Origin: Streptomyces nigra
GTDB lineage: Bacteria; Actinomycetota; Actinomycetes; Streptomycetales; Streptomycetaceae
Direction: 5' to 3'
DNA: 64,000 nt
Assembly (NCBI RefSeq): GCF_003074055.1
Contig: NZ_CP029043.1
Location: forward strand, 434,001 to 498,000
Of the stretch, positions 14,945 through 23,438 are shown one piece after another. Made by a program: the position numbers and the translations under genes. Position 1 is the first letter of the stretch; every line of letters starts with the position of its first letter. The notes beneath the pieces were generated by a model that saw nothing but the letters and a program-made list of their open reading frames with translations, did not search any database and had not been told where the DNA came from.

Positions 14945-15787
14945 TCAGCGTTCGTCGTGCACATCGCCCCGGGCGGTGACGACGACCGCCTCGCGCGGCG
15001 GGAAGACACCGGGCGGGATGCCGGGGATGGGGCCCGTCGGGGCCGCGGGCTCGTCGTGTGCCGGGACGCCCAACGTGAGCCGGGTGACGATGCGGTAGCG
15101 GTCGCCCCGGTAGAGGGAGTGGACGTATTCGACGGCCCGGCCGTCCGCGTCGTAGGTGAGGCGTTCGAAGAGGAGCGCGGGTGACAGATGGGGGACGCCG
15201 AGGATCTTGGCTTCGGCCTGGCTGACGACGGTCGGCTCCATGGTCTGCGCGGCCTCGCTCACCCGGACGCCGTGCCGGTCGTGCAGATGCTCGTACAGGT
15301 CGCCCGCCTCCAGTTCGCGCTCGGTGAGCGCGGGGACGAGGTGGGCGGGGATGTGCAGGTGCTCGATGGCCATGGGGGCGCCGTCGACCAGGCGGAGCCG
15401 GGCCACGTAGACGACCTCGGCGGCCGGTGACAGCCGCAGCCTGCGGCCGACGCGGGCACCGGCGGCGAGGGTGGTGAACTCCAGCAGGCGGCTGGTCCAG
15501 ACGCCGGAGGCGGGGGGCACGGCCATGGTGCGGTGGTCGGGGACCAGTTCCTGGGTGATCTTCTCCGGTGCCACGAACATGCCGCGCCCGTGTTCCCGCA
15601 CCAGCAGGTTTGCGGCGACGAGTTCGTCGACGGCGGCGCGCAGCGTCGGCCGGGAGACCTGGAGCGCGGCGCACAGCGTCCGCTCGGAAGGGATGGCGTC
15701 CCCGGGGCGCAGCGACTCCATGAGCCCGAGGATGTGGTCGCGTACGCGCTCCCGTTTGAGCACCGCCCCCGGATCGCCCGTCTTCAT
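14945..15787 (-). CDS. GntR/HutC-family regulator of the divergent hexosaminidase
   Basis: Predicted 280 aa. Residues 1-75 are a GntR winged helix: R-V-R-D-H-I-L-G-L-M, P-S-E-R-T-L-C-A-A-L-Q-V-S-R-P-T-L-R-A-A-V and R-E-H-G-R-G-M-F-V-A. The remainder is a UTRA ligand domain with A-M-E-P-T-V-V-S-Q-A-E-A-K-I-L-G-V and the closing L-Y-R-G-D-R-Y-R. UTRA regulators such as DasR, NagR and YvoA sense phosphorylated amino sugars. The gene diverges from a GH20 hexosaminidase, and near-identical palindromes lie before each gene, so it very probably represses both. It is not DasR itself as far as I can judge, but a paralogue. Confidence 0.88.
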   Translation of the reverse strand: MKTGDPGAVLKRERVRDHILGLMESLRPGDAIPSERTLCAALQVSRPTLRAAVDELVAANLLVREHGRGMFVAPEKITQELVPDHRTMAVPPASGVWTSRLLEFTTLAAGARVGRRLRLSPAAEVVYVARLRLVDGAPMAIEHLHIPAHLVPALTERELEAGDLYEHLHDRHGVRVSEAAQTMEPTVVSQAEAKILGVPHLSPALLFERLTYDADGRAVEYVHSLYRGDRYRIVTRLTLGVPAHDEPAAPTGPIPGIPPGVFPPREAVVVTARGDVHDER

Positions 15788-15821
15788 ACCGCCGCCCCGC
15801 CCCGTACTCGCTCCGTGCACC

Positions 15822-15843
15822 TGACCAGTCCACCCACTGGTCA
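15822..15843. promoter_or_regulatory. Palindromic operator 1 (GntR side)
   Basis: TGACCAGT, six bases, ACTGGTCA: a perfect 8-bp inverted repeat, 9 bp with the outer C/G pair. It is 35 bp upstream of the gntR start and matches operator 2 in arms and spacer length. The half-sites point outward compared with a classical DasR box (TGGTC-N2-GACCA). Confidence 0.75.
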
Positions 15844-15935
15844 GACGCAGTGTAGCCATCAAGTGGCGCCCGCAGTGCGGCCGTACAGGATTCGGCCTGT
15901 CAACAAAGGGCTGGGCAAAGGGGGTTGACGCTTCA

Positions 15936-15951
15936 ATTGGTCTATGCCACC
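15936..15951 (+). promoter_or_regulatory. DasR-box-like element
   Basis: ATTGGTCTATGCCACC agrees with the DasR responsive element ACTGGTCTAGACCACT at 12 of 16 positions. It follows TTGACG (15925-15930), a likely -35. A DasR box in front of a beta-N-acetylhexosaminidase fits the known GlcNAc regulon of Streptomyces. The match was judged by eye. Confidence 0.5.
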
Positions 15952-15971
15952 TTCTCGACCAGCGAGAGGTC

Positions 15972-15999
15972 ACCTGACCAGTGACCCAACTGGTCAGGT
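15972..15999. promoter_or_regulatory. Palindromic operator 2 (hexosaminidase side)
   Basis: ACCTGACCAGT, six bases, ACTGGTCAGGT: a perfect 11-bp inverted repeat ending 35 bp before the hexosaminidase GTG. The same arms as operator 1 with the same 6-bp spacer; the two centres are about 153 bp apart. It lies downstream of the presumed -35, so binding would block transcription. Confidence 0.78.
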
Positions 16000-16034
16000 C
16001 GCTCGGCCCCGGTCCACCGAGACGGGAGACATCC

Positions 16035-17567
16035 GTGCCCGCATCCACGCCTCCGGCCCTGCCGCTGGTGCCCCGCCCCACCCGGGCCCATGTCCGCGGC
16101 GGCCGCTTCACCCTGGACGCCGGCACCGGCGTACGCGTCGGCGCCGGGGCCGAACCGGCCGCCCGCCTGCTGCGCGACCTGCTCGCCCCTGCCACCGGAC
16201 TGCCCCTCCCCCTCGCCGGGGACGGGACCGTCGTCCTGACGCTGGACCCCGCGCTCGCCGGGCTCGGCGACGAGGGGTACGGGCTGACGGTGGGCCCCCG
16301 CTCGGTGCTGCTGCGCGCGGCACGGGCCACCGGGCTGCTGCGCGGTGTGCAGACGCTCCGTCAACTGCTTCCCGCCGAGGCGCTGTCGGCGTCGCCGCAG
16401 GCCGGGGTGCGGTGGTCGCTGCCGTGTGTGGAGATCACCGACGTCCCGTGCCACCGCTGGCGGGGCGCGATGCTCGACGTGGCCCGGCACTTCCAGCCGG
16501 TGGCCTACCTCCACCGCTACGTCGATCTGCTCGCCCTGCACAAGATCAACGTCTTCCATCTGCATCTGACGGACGACCAGGGCTGGCGGATGCCGGTGCC
16601 GGCCTACCCCAAGCTCACCGAGATCGGCGGCCACCGGTCCCGCTCCCCGGTCGGCATGGACGGCGCGGCCTACGACGACGTGCCGCACGGCGGCGCCTAC
16701 ACCCGCGCCGAACTCGAGGGGCTAGTGGCGTACGCGGCGGCGCGCGGGGTCACGGTGGTGCCGGAGATCGAGATGCCGGGCCACGTCCGGGCCGCCCTGG
16801 CCGCCTACCCGCACCTGGGCAACCGGCCCGGCCGGACGCTGGACGTCTGGACCGGATGGGGAGTCTGCGACACCGTCCTCGGCGTCCACGACGAGGTGTT
16901 CGACTTCTGCCGCACCGTGCTGGACGAGGTCATGGACGTCTTCCCCTCGCCGTACCTCCACATCGGCGGCGACGAGGTGCCCGTCACGGAGTGGACGGAG
17001 AGCCCCGAGGCGGCGGCGCGGGTGCGCGAGGAGGGCCTGGACGGCCCCGCCGCGCTGCACGGCTGGTTCCTCGCCCGCGTCGGCGCGTACCTCCTCCGCT
17101 GCGGACGGCGGCCGGTCGCCTGGGCCGAGACCGGCGGCGAACTCCCGTACGGCTTCACGGTGATGGCCTGGCGGGACTCGGCGCACGCCCTCGCCGCCGC
17201 GAACCGCGGTCTCGACGTCATCAACGCCCACCACCGCCGCACCTATCTGGACCACCCCCAGCGCCGCGGGGCGCAGGAGTTGCCGGCCCAGCCCGGAGCC
17301 GTCGTCACTCTCCCGGACGTGCACGCCCACGACCCCGTCCCCGAGGGGGCGTCCCCGGCGGCGGCCGCCCATGTCCTCGGGGCGCAGGCCCAGGTGTGGA
17401 CGGAGTACGCGACGACACCCGCGCGCCTGGAGTACCTCACATATCCCCGGCTGTGCGCCCTGGCGGACCGCGCCTGGAGCGGTTCCACGCCCTGGCGGGA
17501 CTTCCGCTCCCGTCTCGACGGTCACCTTCCGCGCCTCGACGCGCTGGGGGTGCCGCGCCACCCCTAG
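16035..17567 (+). CDS. GH20 beta-N-acetylhexosaminidase
   Basis: Predicted 510 aa from GTG 16035, behind GGGAGA. Residues about 8-125 are the GH20b-type N-terminal domain. The TIM barrel begins around C-H-R-W-R-G-A-M-L-D-V-A-R-H-F. Catalytic pair D313-E314 is in H-I-G-G-D-E-V-P, with H-L-H-L-T-D-D-Q-G-W-R and P-E-I-E-M-P-G-H as further GH20 marks, and A-Q-V-W-T-E-Y near the end. No signal peptide is seen, so it is probably cytoplasmic and cleaves imported chitobiose-like amino-sugar oligomers. Control by the divergent GntR protein and a DasR-like box is inferred. Its TAG stop opens a 15-base match to the end of the mobile repeat at 60032. Confidence 0.93.
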   Translation: MPASTPPALPLVPRPTRAHVRGGRFTLDAGTGVRVGAGAEPAARLLRDLLAPATGLPLPLAGDGTVVLTLDPALAGLGDEGYGLTVGPRSVLLRAARATGLLRGVQTLRQLLPAEALSASPQAGVRWSLPCVEITDVPCHRWRGAMLDVARHFQPVAYLHRYVDLLALHKINVFHLHLTDDQGWRMPVPAYPKLTEIGGHRSRSPVGMDGAAYDDVPHGGAYTRAELEGLVAYAAARGVTVVPEIEMPGHVRAALAAYPHLGNRPGRTLDVWTGWGVCDTVLGVHDEVFDFCRTVLDEVMDVFPSPYLHIGGDEVPVTEWTESPEAAARVREEGLDGPAALHGWFLARVGAYLLRCGRRPVAWAETGGELPYGFTVMAWRDSAHALAAANRGLDVINAHHRRTYLDHPQRRGAQELPAQPGAVVTLPDVHAHDPVPEGASPAAAAHVLGAQAQVWTEYATTPARLEYLTYPRLCALADRAWSGSTPWRDFRSRLDGHLPRLDALGVPRHP

Positions 17568-17645
17568 GCCGTGTCCGCACCCCCACAGCACGGCCCTGAT
17601 TTCCCGAGCACGACGAACCCCACATCCCGTCCGGAAGGAATCAGC

Positions 17646-19064
17646 ATGACGTCCCGAACCACCCCCAGCAGACTGCGGATCGCCCTCGCGGCGACCGTCG
17701 CCACCGCCCTCGGCACCGGAGGGCTCACCGCCCTGTCGGGCTCCGCGAGCGCCGCCGCCGCGGACGTGACCGTGCAGTACCGGACCAGCGCCACGGGCGC
17801 CACCGCGGATCAGGCCGAGCCCTGGCTGAAGATCAGGAACACCGGCAGCGGCGGCCTGCCGCTCAGCTCCGTCAAGGTGCGCTACTACTTCAAGGCCGAC
17901 GCGGCCGGTACCGCGTACCGCTTCGCCTGTTCCTGGGCGGTGAAGGGCTGCGCCAACATCACCGGGACGTTCGGCACGCCCGCCCACCCGACGCCCACCG
18001 CCGACCGTTATCTGGAGATCGGCTTCACCGCGGGGGCGGGCACGCTCGCCCCCGGAGCCGACACCGGGGACATGCAGCTGCGCTTCCACCGCGCCGACTG
18101 GCAGACCATGCGGCAGAGCGACGACTACTCCTTCGGCGCCGCGCAGACGTCGTACGCGGACTGGGCCAAGGTCACCGCCTCGGTGGCGGGCAGCACCGTG
18201 TGGGGCACCTCTCCCGGGGGCGACGACCCCACGGACCCGCCGACCGACCCGCCGGAGGGCGGACAGAGCCTGTTCGACGACTTCGACTACAGCACGTCGA
18301 GCGACCCGAGGATCTCGGCGAACGGCTGGAACGTCCGCTCCAACGCGGGCGGCCCGGGCGTGCCGGGCGCGACCTGGTCCCCGGAGAACGTCACCTTCGC
18401 GTCGTCGGGCGGCAACTCGGTGATGAACCTGCGGACCTCCACCGCCGGCACCGCCGAGAGCACCCGGCAGACCGAAGTCCTCACCAAGGCCATGAAGTTC
18501 CGCAACGGCACCTACGCCGCGCGCGTCAGGTTCTCCGACGCCCCCGTGTCCGGCCCGGACGGGGACCGCCTGGTGCAGACGTTCTTCACCATCAACGACC
18601 TCAAGGCGCCGATGGCCGACGACTACGCCGAGTACGACTTCGAGTATCTGCCCAACGGCGGCTGGGGCGAGCCCGCCAACATCCTGTACACGACGTCCTG
18701 GGAGACGTACAACCCCGACCCGTGGCAGGCCGTCAACCAGCACAGCGAGTCCCGGCAGAGCTTCGCCGGCTGGCACGACCTGGTGCTGACCATCGACGAC
18801 AGCTCCATCAAGTACTACGTGGACGGGCATCTGTTCGGCACCCATGACGCCGCGTATCTGCCCGAGCGGCCCATGTCGATCAACTTCAACCAGTGGCTGA
18901 TCGACCTCGCGGGGCAGACCAGCACCACGCCCCGGTCGTACGACGAGCAGGTCGACTACGTCCTGCACGTCAAGGACCAGGTCCTGACCCCGGCCCAGGT
19001 CGGGGCCAAGGTCGACGCCTACCGGGCGGCGGGCACGACCTTCGAGGACAAGGTGCCCGGCTAG
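17646..19064 (+). CDS. Secreted CBM3-GH16 endo-glucanase
   Basis: Predicted 472 aa. ATG 17646 follows GGAAGGAA. An N-terminal signal peptide ends near S-G-S-A-S-A-A-A-A. Residues about 40-185 are a family 3 cellulose-binding module (W-L-K-I-R-N-T-G-S-G-G-L-P-L-S-S, V-R-Y-Y-F-K-A-D). A D/P/T-rich linker (D-D-P-T-D-P-P-T-D-P-P) leads to a GH16-like concanavalin fold domain, with the catalytic E-x-D-x-x-E seen as E329-Y-D-F-E333. GH16 enzymes cut beta-1,3/1,4-glucans or related polymers. The active-site motif E-Y-D-F-E lacks the usual beta-bulge residue order of laminarinases, so substrate is unclear. Confidence 0.82.
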   Translation: MTSRTTPSRLRIALAATVATALGTGGLTALSGSASAAAADVTVQYRTSATGATADQAEPWLKIRNTGSGGLPLSSVKVRYYFKADAAGTAYRFACSWAVKGCANITGTFGTPAHPTPTADRYLEIGFTAGAGTLAPGADTGDMQLRFHRADWQTMRQSDDYSFGAAQTSYADWAKVTASVAGSTVWGTSPGGDDPTDPPTDPPEGGQSLFDDFDYSTSSDPRISANGWNVRSNAGGPGVPGATWSPENVTFASSGGNSVMNLRTSTAGTAESTRQTEVLTKAMKFRNGTYAARVRFSDAPVSGPDGDRLVQTFFTINDLKAPMADDYAEYDFEYLPNGGWGEPANILYTTSWETYNPDPWQAVNQHSESRQSFAGWHDLVLTIDDSSIKYYVDGHLFGTHDAAYLPERPMSINFNQWLIDLAGQTSTTPRSYDEQVDYVLHVKDQVLTPAQVGAKVDAYRAAGTTFEDKVPG

Positions 19065-19075
19065 CGGCCTCACAG

Positions 19076-19103
19076 GGCAGGCCCCGTTCCGGCGGGGCCT
19101 GCC
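19076..19103 (+). terminator. Rho-independent-type hairpin after the GH16 gene
   Basis: GGCAGGCCCCG and CGGGGCCTGCC form a perfect 11-bp stem around a 6-base loop, 12 bp beyond the GH16 stop. There is no T-tract. Confidence 0.8.
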
Positions 19104-19112
19104 GTCACGCGA

Positions 19113-19205
19113 TCAGCCTGCCGGGACCGGGTGCAGGGTCCTGCGGTGGGCCATCACCATCCGGTCGGGCAGGGCGAGGTTGCCGAGCCGGTGGCCGGAG
19201 AAAAC
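19113..19205 (-). pseudogene. Old yellow enzyme N-terminal remnant
   Basis: Reading minus from 19205 gives V-F-S-G-H-R-L-G-N-L-A-L-P-D-R-M-V-M-A-H-R-R-T and a stop after A-G. The segment R-L-G-N-L-x-L-P-x-R-x-V-M-A is the N-terminal signature of NADH:flavin oxidoreductase / old yellow enzymes. Only about 30 codons remain; no flavin-binding barrel follows on either side. It appears to be a decayed gene end. No start codon is evident. Confidence 0.5.
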
Positions 19206-19369
19206 CCGGTGCCGCCGCTCGGGCCCCGGCGGGCCGCCTGAGCCCCGTACTTGCCGAACTCGAGGTTGCGCTCCGGCGTCCGACCACTCTCACTCGCGCT
19301 GCGACACTTGATCCGCTGTCGGCGGTGAGCTTCCCACCGGGGCGGTGCGGAGGGCCGGGGCCACCCGGG

Positions 19370-19594
19370 TCAGTCGCGCACGGGGTGCCACCCCTCCGGG
19401 CCGCCGCCCCGCCACTCGATCAGCGCGGATCGCCGTACCCAGTCGTCGTCGACGTCGTCCAGGCCGGCGAGGCGCAGGAACTCGACGATGTCCAGCAGGC
19501 CGTAGGCCATCCCCACGAACTGCTCGTCGACGCGGACGCGCCGGCCGCCGTCCTGGGCGGCCGGGTAGATGACGATGGGTTGTGCGCTGACCAT
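19370..19594 (-). CDS. Small conserved actinobacterial protein
   Basis: Predicted 74 aa, starting M-V-S-A-Q-P-I-V-I-Y-P. It ends E-W-R-G-G-G-P-E-G-W-H-P-V-R-D. The pattern of R-V-R-V-D-x-x, G-x-A-Y-G-L-x-D-x-x-E-F-L-R-x-A-G and I-E-W-R-G-G-G-P-E is shared by a widespread small Streptomyces protein with no known function. It is acidic, with no membrane segment. The SulP remnant lies divergent to it. Confidence 0.7.
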   Translation of the reverse strand: MVSAQPIVIYPAAQDGGRRVRVDEQFVGMAYGLLDIVEFLRLAGLDDVDDDWVRRSALIEWRGGGPEGWHPVRD

Positions 19595-19655
19595 GGGACC
19601 AGGGTGCGGCCAGGGCCCGGTGCCCGCATGCGGGAGGCCCCGGTTCCAGGGCCGC

Positions 19656-20219
19656 GTGGTGGCGGCCGTGATCCTGACGGGTGTCTTCGTCTCCGACATC
19701 CCGATGGCCGCGCTCGTCGCCGTGATGGTGATGGTGTCGTTCGCGACGTCCGACTGGCACTCCATCGCGCCGAAGACGCTGCGGCGGATGCCGGCGGGCG
19801 AGATCGCCGTCATGGTCATCACCGTGGCGGTCGTCGTGGCCACCCACGACCTGGCCCTCGGTGTGGTCGTCGGCCCGGTCTCCGCCATGGTCGTCTTCGC
19901 CCGCCGGGTCGCCCGTCTGGCCGACGTCACCGCAGTCGTGGACCCCGACGGCGGCACGGTCGTCCACCGCGTCACCGGGGAGCTGTTCTCCGCCTCCTCC
20001 AACGACCTCGTCGGCCGGCTCGACTACGCCGGCGACCCGGAGAAGGTGATCGTCGACCTGTCCGCGGCCCAGGTCTGGGACGCCTCCTCGGTCGCCGCAC
20101 CGGACGCCGTCACGACGAAGTACGCGCGGCGCGGCAAGACGGTGGAGATCACCGGTCTGAACGGTCCCGGCGCGCATCTGCACGACCGCCTCAGCGGCGA
20201 GCTGGTCGCCGGGCACTGA
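19656..20219 (+). pseudogene. Truncated SulP anion transporter (C-terminal third with STAS)
   Basis: About 188 codons correspond to the last membrane helices and the STAS domain of a SulP-type sulfate/anion permease: F-A-T-S-D-W-H-S-I-A-P-K-T-L-R-R-M-P, then A-R-R-V-A-R-L, then the STAS part with G-E-L-F-S-A-S-S-N-D-L and V-W-D-A-S-S-V-A-A. Full-length members are about 480-560 aa with 10-12 helices before this point; all of those are missing, and the preceding sequence is a short unrelated reading frame. A Pro where Leu is usual after S-V-A-A in the STAS helix also suggests decay. No good ribosome site precedes the first GTG. Confidence 0.75.
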
Positions 20220-20306
20220 CCGCCGCGCGGGCGTCCTCCGATCGCGCCCGTGCCGGGCACCGGGTGAGGATGGCCGGAGAAGCAGCCCGCGCGGGCCGGT
20301 CGGGAG

Positions 20307-21203
20307 GTGGCGACGCTGGACACGGTGCTCCCCGTCGTCTTCGCGGTCTGCGCCGCCCTGAGCAACGCCGTGGCGACGGTGCTGCAGCGCATGGCGGCGC
20401 TCACCGTGCCCAGCTCGCAGGGGCTGCGGGCCGGGCTGATCCTCGATCTGCTGCGCCGGCCGGTCTGGCTGCTCGGCATGCTCGCGGTGATCACGGCCGC
20501 CGTCTGCCAGGCGATCGCGCTGGTCACGGGGCCGCTGACGATCGTCCAGCCCCTGTTCGTGCTGGAACTCCCCCTCACCCTGATCGTGGCGTCCGTGCTG
20601 CTGCACCGGCGGCTGCCGGCGTCGGGCTGGGCGTCGGTGGCGGTGGTGGTCGTGGGCCTGGCGGTCGCGCTCGCCGCCGCCGCGCCCTCCGGCGACCGCA
20701 CCCGGGTGGCCCTGGACCGCTGGATCCCCGCACTCGCCGTCTGCCTGGGCCTGGTCGCCGTCCTCACCCTGATGGCGCTCAGACGCCCGCACGGGCCCGC
20801 CCGGGCCGCCTGTCTGGGGGCCGCCACGGCGATCAGCTACGCGCTCACGGCGGCGCTGCTCAAGACGTCGACGCACATCCTCGACGAGGAGGGGATCGTC
20901 GGGTTCCTGACCGCCTGGCAGACGTACGGCTTCGCGCTGACCGGCGTGTGCGCGCTGTTCCTGCTGGAGAACGCGATGCAGGCCGGGCCCCTGGTCGCCT
21001 CCCAGCCCGCCCTCACCCTCGGGGACGCCGCGGTGAGTCTCGCCCTCGGTATCACGCTGTACGAGGAGACCGTCCGCACCGGCTGGTGGCTGCTGCCGCA
21101 ACTGCTCGGGGTCGCGCTCATCGCGGTGGGGATCGTCGCCCTGTCCCGGACGGCGCTCAACGAGTCGCTGGTGGCGACGGACGAGAAGGCGCCGGTCGCG
21201 TAG
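20307..21203 (+). CDS. DMT-superfamily (EamA-like) permease
   Basis: Predicted 298 aa with about nine to ten hydrophobic segments covering the whole length. P-L-T-I-V-Q-P-L-F-V-L-E-L-P-L-T and P-L-V-A-S-Q-P-A-L-T-L-G-D-A are the paired internal repeats typical of DMT transporters. The substrate is unknown. The start is GTG 20307, with GGGAG very close; GTG 20325 is an alternative with better spacing to GGGAGG. The TAG stop begins an 11-base match (TAGGTCGTGTC) to the end of the mobile repeat at 60032. Confidence 0.82.
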   Translation: MATLDTVLPVVFAVCAALSNAVATVLQRMAALTVPSSQGLRAGLILDLLRRPVWLLGMLAVITAAVCQAIALVTGPLTIVQPLFVLELPLTLIVASVLLHRRLPASGWASVAVVVVGLAVALAAAAPSGDRTRVALDRWIPALAVCLGLVAVLTLMALRRPHGPARAACLGAATAISYALTAALLKTSTHILDEEGIVGFLTAWQTYGFALTGVCALFLLENAMQAGPLVASQPALTLGDAAVSLALGITLYEETVRTGWWLLPQLLGVALIAVGIVALSRTALNESLVATDEKAPVA

Positions 21204-21268
21204 GTCGTGTCAGTGGGGTCTGCGCGTCTCGCGAAGCGGTGCCGGACCTGACATCGGGGGGAGCGGCT

Positions 21269-21754
21269 GTGGGTGTGAGCGTCGGGTTCGTCGGCACGAC
21301 GGCCGAGGAGCTGGACCGGGCCTGGCGGGAGCCGGAGTGGGCCGAGCCGTACGTCTGGGAGCTGTACGACAGCGGGACCTTCCGGCGGGACGGCCGCCTG
21401 GACTGCGGTCCGGCCAACGCCTGGGCCGGACCGCGGTTCCTGTTCGACGCGGCGGACGTCCCGCCGGAGTTCCTGATGGACGGCTTCATGATCGCGGAGG
21501 ACGGCACCCTGTTCGGGTGGACCGTGGAGGAGTTCACCGCGCTCGCCGCCCAGGTGCGGGGGACGCCGTGGGAGCGGCCGGCGGCCCACTACGACCCCGC
21601 GCGGATGGCGCGGGACGACGTCCACCCCAACCCGTGGGCGTTCGACCCCGCCGGGCGGCGGGAGTGGATCCAGGCCGCCTACGAGGAGCTGGTGGCCTTC
21701 GTGACGGGGGCGGCCGAGCGGGGCCAGGGGGCGTTCATGAGCTTCGCCCGCTGA
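21269..21754 (+). CDS. Conserved hypothetical protein, DUF1877-like
   Basis: Predicted 161 aa from GTG 21269, behind GGGGGGAG. It is acidic and rich in Trp and aromatic residues with no membrane segment. E-E-L-D-R-A-W-R-E-P-E-W and the closing helix A-A-Y-E-E-L-V-A-F-V-T-G-A-A-E-R-G resemble the ends of DUF1877 (YfbM-like) proteins, but I am not certain of the family. Function is unknown. It follows the DMT gene on the same strand by 65 bp. Confidence 0.65.
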   Translation: MGVSVGFVGTTAEELDRAWREPEWAEPYVWELYDSGTFRRDGRLDCGPANAWAGPRFLFDAADVPPEFLMDGFMIAEDGTLFGWTVEEFTALAAQVRGTPWERPAAHYDPARMARDDVHPNPWAFDPAGRREWIQAAYEELVAFVTGAAERGQGAFMSFAR

Positions 21755-21775
21755 ACGCCTCCCGGGACCGCTCAC

Positions 21776-22486
21776 TCACGCGGTGCGCGCCTGCCACAGG
21801 TCGCGCAGCAGGGCGATCTCCGCCATGTGGTGGATGAACTCGAGGTTGGCGCCCCAGAGGACGGCCGCGTAGGGCTCGTCCGGGTCGGAGCCGTACGGGT
21901 ACTGGGAGAAGCCGATCGTGTCGAGCTGCTCCTCCGTCACCGCGCCGACGCTGTCGCGCCAGCGGTCGACCGACTTCCAGAACCGCTCGAGGGCCGTCGC
22001 GGCGGACGGGCTGAAGTCGACCATCTCCTTGGGGTCCTGACGCCGTTCGCCGAAGGCCCACTCCCAGTGCCCGGCGAAACCGTAGTGCAGATGACCCAGC
22101 CGCCAGGCGATGGTGGTGACCGGCGTCCGGTCGGGCTCCACGGGACCGGTGTGGGCGAGGACCTCCTCGACGCGCTCGACGGACACGCTCCAGTCCTCGG
22201 CGACCTTCTCGACGGTCATGCCGTCGGCGACCTGCCGGGCGACCTCGGCGTACTCGCTCGCCGGGATGTCGGCGGCGCCCAGGTCGAGCACCCACTCCCC
22301 CGGTCCGAACGCCCTGGGGGTCGTCGCCTCGCCGCGCGGGCGGATCGACCAGCCGCCGGGTGCCGGCTCCCACAGGTACTCCTCGTCGGTGAGCCCGGTC
22401 AGCCGGACCTCCGCCATCTCCCGGGCGCGGTCGAACTGGTCGAGCAGCAAGCCCAGCCGGTCCGTCCGCAAGCCGCCGATCTCCAT
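21776..22486 (-). CDS. DinB-family protein
   Basis: Predicted 236 aa. The four-helix DinB/YfiT fold is suggested by L-L-L-D-Q-F-D-R-A-R, T-I-A-W-R-L-G-H-L-H-Y-G-F-A-G-H-W and E-F-I-H-H-M-A-E-I-A-L-L-R-D-L, which supply three metal-binding-type histidines. In many DinB proteins these bind divalent metal and members act in thiol transfer (mycothiol or bacillithiol S-transferases) or stress. The middle 80 residues between the first and second helices are an insertion. Function here is unassigned. Confidence 0.75.
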   Translation of the reverse strand: MEIGGLRTDRLGLLLDQFDRAREMAEVRLTGLTDEEYLWEPAPGGWSIRPRGEATTPRAFGPGEWVLDLGAADIPASEYAEVARQVADGMTVEKVAEDWSVSVERVEEVLAHTGPVEPDRTPVTTIAWRLGHLHYGFAGHWEWAFGERRQDPKEMVDFSPSAATALERFWKSVDRWRDSVGAVTEEQLDTIGFSQYPYGSDPDEPYAAVLWGANLEFIHHMAEIALLRDLWQARTA

Positions 22487-22601
22487 GCCTGGCCCCCTCG
22501 CCGGTATACCGCTCGGCGGTCATGTCCCCCTGCGGGCACGCCCCTTCACGGACACGCGGAGGCTAGTGGACCGCCCGGTCCGGACGCGAACGATTTTGGG
22601 C

Positions 22602-23438
22602 TCAGGGCACGTCCACGTCGGCGAGCAGCGGATGGTGGTCGGAGTAGACGGTGGGCCGTACGCCGTGCTCGACCGGGTCGACGCCGCGCAGGAAGACGTA
22701 GTCGAACTTGCTCAGCCAGTCCGTGGTCGGCTCGCACGGACCGGTGGGCGTGGGGCGGCACTCGGGGTCGACGTCGCTGCCCACCTTCCACATCGCCGCG
22801 AGTTCCGGGGCCTCCGGGACGGCGTTGAAGTCGCCCATGACGATGGCGCGGTCGTGGCGGGCGACCTCGCGGGCCAGCACGGGCACCTGCTCCGCGCGGA
22901 CGGACTCCTGACGCCTCTGGGCGAGATGGGTGTTGAAGACCCGGACGGAGTGGCCGTCGACGAGGGTGGTGACGGCCAGATAGCCGCGGTCCTCGGACCC
23001 CCCGTCGGAGTACTCCCGCCGTACGACGTCCGTCATCGGCGCGGCGGAGAGGATCGCCTGCCCGAAGCCGCCGGGGCTCCACGGCGACCCGCCGCACCGG
23101 CTCAGGCTGTCGAGCACCGTCCCGTACGCCACGTGGTACTTGAGCCCGTAGTAGCCCTCGAGGAAGTCCCGGATCCGCGCGACGTCCCGGTCGCAGGCCT
23201 CCTGCACGCCGATGACCTGCGGGGCGTAGGTGGCGATCTCCGCCGCCCGGTCGACGTCGCTGACTCCGCAGGGATTGCAGAGGTTCCACGTCATCACACG
23301 GTTCGGGACGATCGCCTCGGCCGCGTCGACGGGAAGCGCGCGCGCGAAGACGGCGCCGCTGGGCGCGCTGGGGCCGACCAGCACCACACCGGCCACGATC
23401 ATGGCGGCCACCAGCAACCGCGTGCCGAGTCCCCGCAC
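22602..23438 (-). CDS. Secreted endonuclease/exonuclease/phosphatase-family protein
   Basis: Predicted 278 aa from GTG 23438, behind GAGGAGG. A signal peptide or N-terminal anchor spans residues 5-30. The EEP fold is shown by M-T-W-N-L-C-N-P-C-G, P-Q-V-I-G-V-Q-E-A-C with the metal-binding Glu, F-N-T-H-L-A-Q-R, M-G-D-F-N-A-V-P and the final Y-S-D-H-H-P-L-L with the catalytic His pair. Four to six Cys suggest disulfides, fitting export. The substrate could be nucleic acid or a sphingomyelin-type phosphodiester; sequence does not decide. Confidence 0.88.
   Translation of the reverse strand: MRGLGTRLLVAAMIVAGVVLVGPSAPSGAVFARALPVDAAEAIVPNRVMTWNLCNPCGVSDVDRAAEIATYAPQVIGVQEACDRDVARIRDFLEGYYGLKYHVAYGTVLDSLSRCGGSPWSPGGFGQAILSAAPMTDVVRREYSDGGSEDRGYLAVTTLVDGHSVRVFNTHLAQRRQESVRAEQVPVLAREVARHDRAIVMGDFNAVPEAPELAAMWKVGSDVDPECRPTPTGPCEPTTDWLSKFDYVFLRGVDPVEHGVRPTVYSDHHPLLADVDVP

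Noticed and set aside
15822..15999. Both palindromes as plain DasR boxes
   Set aside because: The half-sites are oriented outward with a 6-bp centre, unlike the DasR TGGTC-N2-GACCA layout; only the 15936-15951 site fits that consensus.
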